From contig NZ_CP030082.1 of NCBI RefSeq assembly GCF_006874645.1, forward strand, positions 3,100,001 to 3,164,000: a DNA stretch of 64,000 nucleotides, given 5' to 3'. Below are positions 63,436 to 64,000 of the stretch, piece by piece (the stretch's first letter is position 1; each line of letters starts with the position of its first letter). Under the pieces are notes generated by a model, which saw only the letters and a program-made list of their open reading frames with translations, searched no databases and was not told where the DNA came from. The position numbers and the translations under genes are program-made. The stretch comes from Bdellovibrio sp. ZAP7. GTDB taxonomy: Bacteria; Bdellovibrionota; Bdellovibrionia; Bdellovibrionales; Bdellovibrionaceae.

Positions 63436-64000
63436 TTATTTCTCGGCAACGACATAAGCGATCCATGATTCGCAAGACTCACCGTGGTCGACACGCGTGA
63501 AATTACCGTCACCAGAACCATCTTTTGCAGTTCCTTCCCAGTAAACGTGACTTTTAGCAAAACCCACTTCATGCATGATCTCGCGAATTTCGGAAATACT
63601 CCACAAGCGCCAGTCATATGTAAAAACCTGTTCAATTTTCTTACCACCCACACGGAAGTGAATATGAAAAACAGCGTTGTTCGTCACAGGGTCAAAGTTT
63701 GTCTGATCCCAGTAGTAAGTGAAATCTTTGTGCTTCATTCTGTCTTCGATAGCGTCGTAGCATTGACTGCCACCGAACACATCCAGCAAGAAGATACCGT
63801 CTTTGCTCAACGTTTTGTAAGCGTTCGCAAAATAATTTTTCAGCATCCATCTTTGCTTAAAACAGAAGTAAGAAAAGTTCATCGCAGCGATGATGTCAGC
63901 CTTTTCCAGACTAGGATCCATCACGTTGCCTTCGATAACCTTCATACGTTTTTGCTGCTCAGGTCTCAGCTTAGACAGATAGTGCGCTTTACCGTAAGCA
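63436..64000 (-). CDS. SAM-dependent methyltransferase, 5' end outside the window
   Basis: The C-terminal part of a class I methyltransferase. The open frame runs past ATG 63945 to the window edge; upstream codons read AYGKAHYLSKLRPEQQKR without a stop, so the gene starts beyond 64000 and motif I is not in view. ADIIAAMNFSYFCFKQ is motif IV-like and DGIFLLDVFGG strand 5. The substrate is unknown. Confidence 0.8.
   Translation of the reverse strand, partial: AYGKAHYLSKLRPEQQKRMKVIEGNVMDPSLEKADIIAAMNFSYFCFKQRWMLKNYFANAYKTLSKDGIFLLDVFGGSQCYDAIEDRMKHKDFTYYWDQTNFDPVTNNAVFHIHFRVGGKKIEQVFTYDWRLWSISEIREIMHEVGFAKSHVYWEGTAKDGSGDGNFTRVDHGESCESWIAYVVAEK

Overview
The window looks like a chromosomal segment of a Bdellovibrio-type predatory bacterium (Bdellovibrionota, formerly delta-proteobacteria). 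This is an inference from gene content, not a database match. The pointers are an EF-G of the spirochaete/planctomycete/delta class that resembles mitochondrial EF-G1, a GldA/F/G-like ABC module with a DUF4340 protein, many lipoproteins, small secreted proteins and outer-membrane barrels, moderate GC and dense packing. No rRNA, tRNA, prophage or CRISPR array was seen. About 56 protein genes are supported.

Layout. 0-7 kb: TPR protein, App1-like HAD protein, MepA-like murein endopeptidase lipoprotein, a large secreted protein with a collagen-like Pro/Gly segment, and a lipoprotein hydrolase back to back with CorA. 7.6-16.3 kb: a leftward run GldA-GldF-GldG-DUF4340-GHMP kinase-DUF429-methyltransferase-ankyrin, headed by an NFACT/RqcH-like gene. 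16.6-17.7 kb: repeats of a GGGTAYCGGTCAY core plus an (ACTCC)6 tract beside a REP-associated tyrosine transposase (RAYT). 17.8-22.1 kb: rRNA m5C methyltransferase, DUF3011 secreted protein, MHYT hybrid histidine kinase. 22.3-30.5 kb: a phosphate/polyphosphate block with PhoU-PhoB-PhoR behind a good Pho box, a porin-like barrel, Ppx, SixA-type phosphatase and Ppk. 30.6-34.6 kb: ThiL, PilZ-like protein, LysR with divergent YceI and DODA dioxygenase. 34.6-42.1 kb: methyltransferase, an RND pump without a visible adaptor, and a divergent barrel-TolC-lipoprotein operon. 42.4-50.1 kb: ABC-F, a 41-aa peptide, Aat, sugar dehydrogenase, RecQ and EF-G. 50.4-64 kb: CAP lipoprotein, 1086-aa kelch-type lipoprotein, small membrane and secreted proteins, TetR with a 602-aa unknown, dienelactone hydrolase, DUF21/CBS protein, CutA, PyrE, a solute-binding protein and a methyltransferase cut by the window edge.

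The most unusual structure is a set of three GC-rich long inverted-repeat elements (near 22.16-22.34, 42.21-42.43 and 50.15-50.27 kb). Their sequences are unrelated but their architecture is the same: terminal arms of about 19-31 bp enclosing two or three perfect short hairpins. Each sits between convergent genes. They may be mobile (MITE-like) elements, structured RNAs or two-way terminators. Other points of interest are the RAYT with its own-looking repeats, the Pho box on phoU, paired TTCCCA-N3-TGKGAA palindromes spaced by 22 bp in front of tetR, and the mitochondrial-like EF-G.
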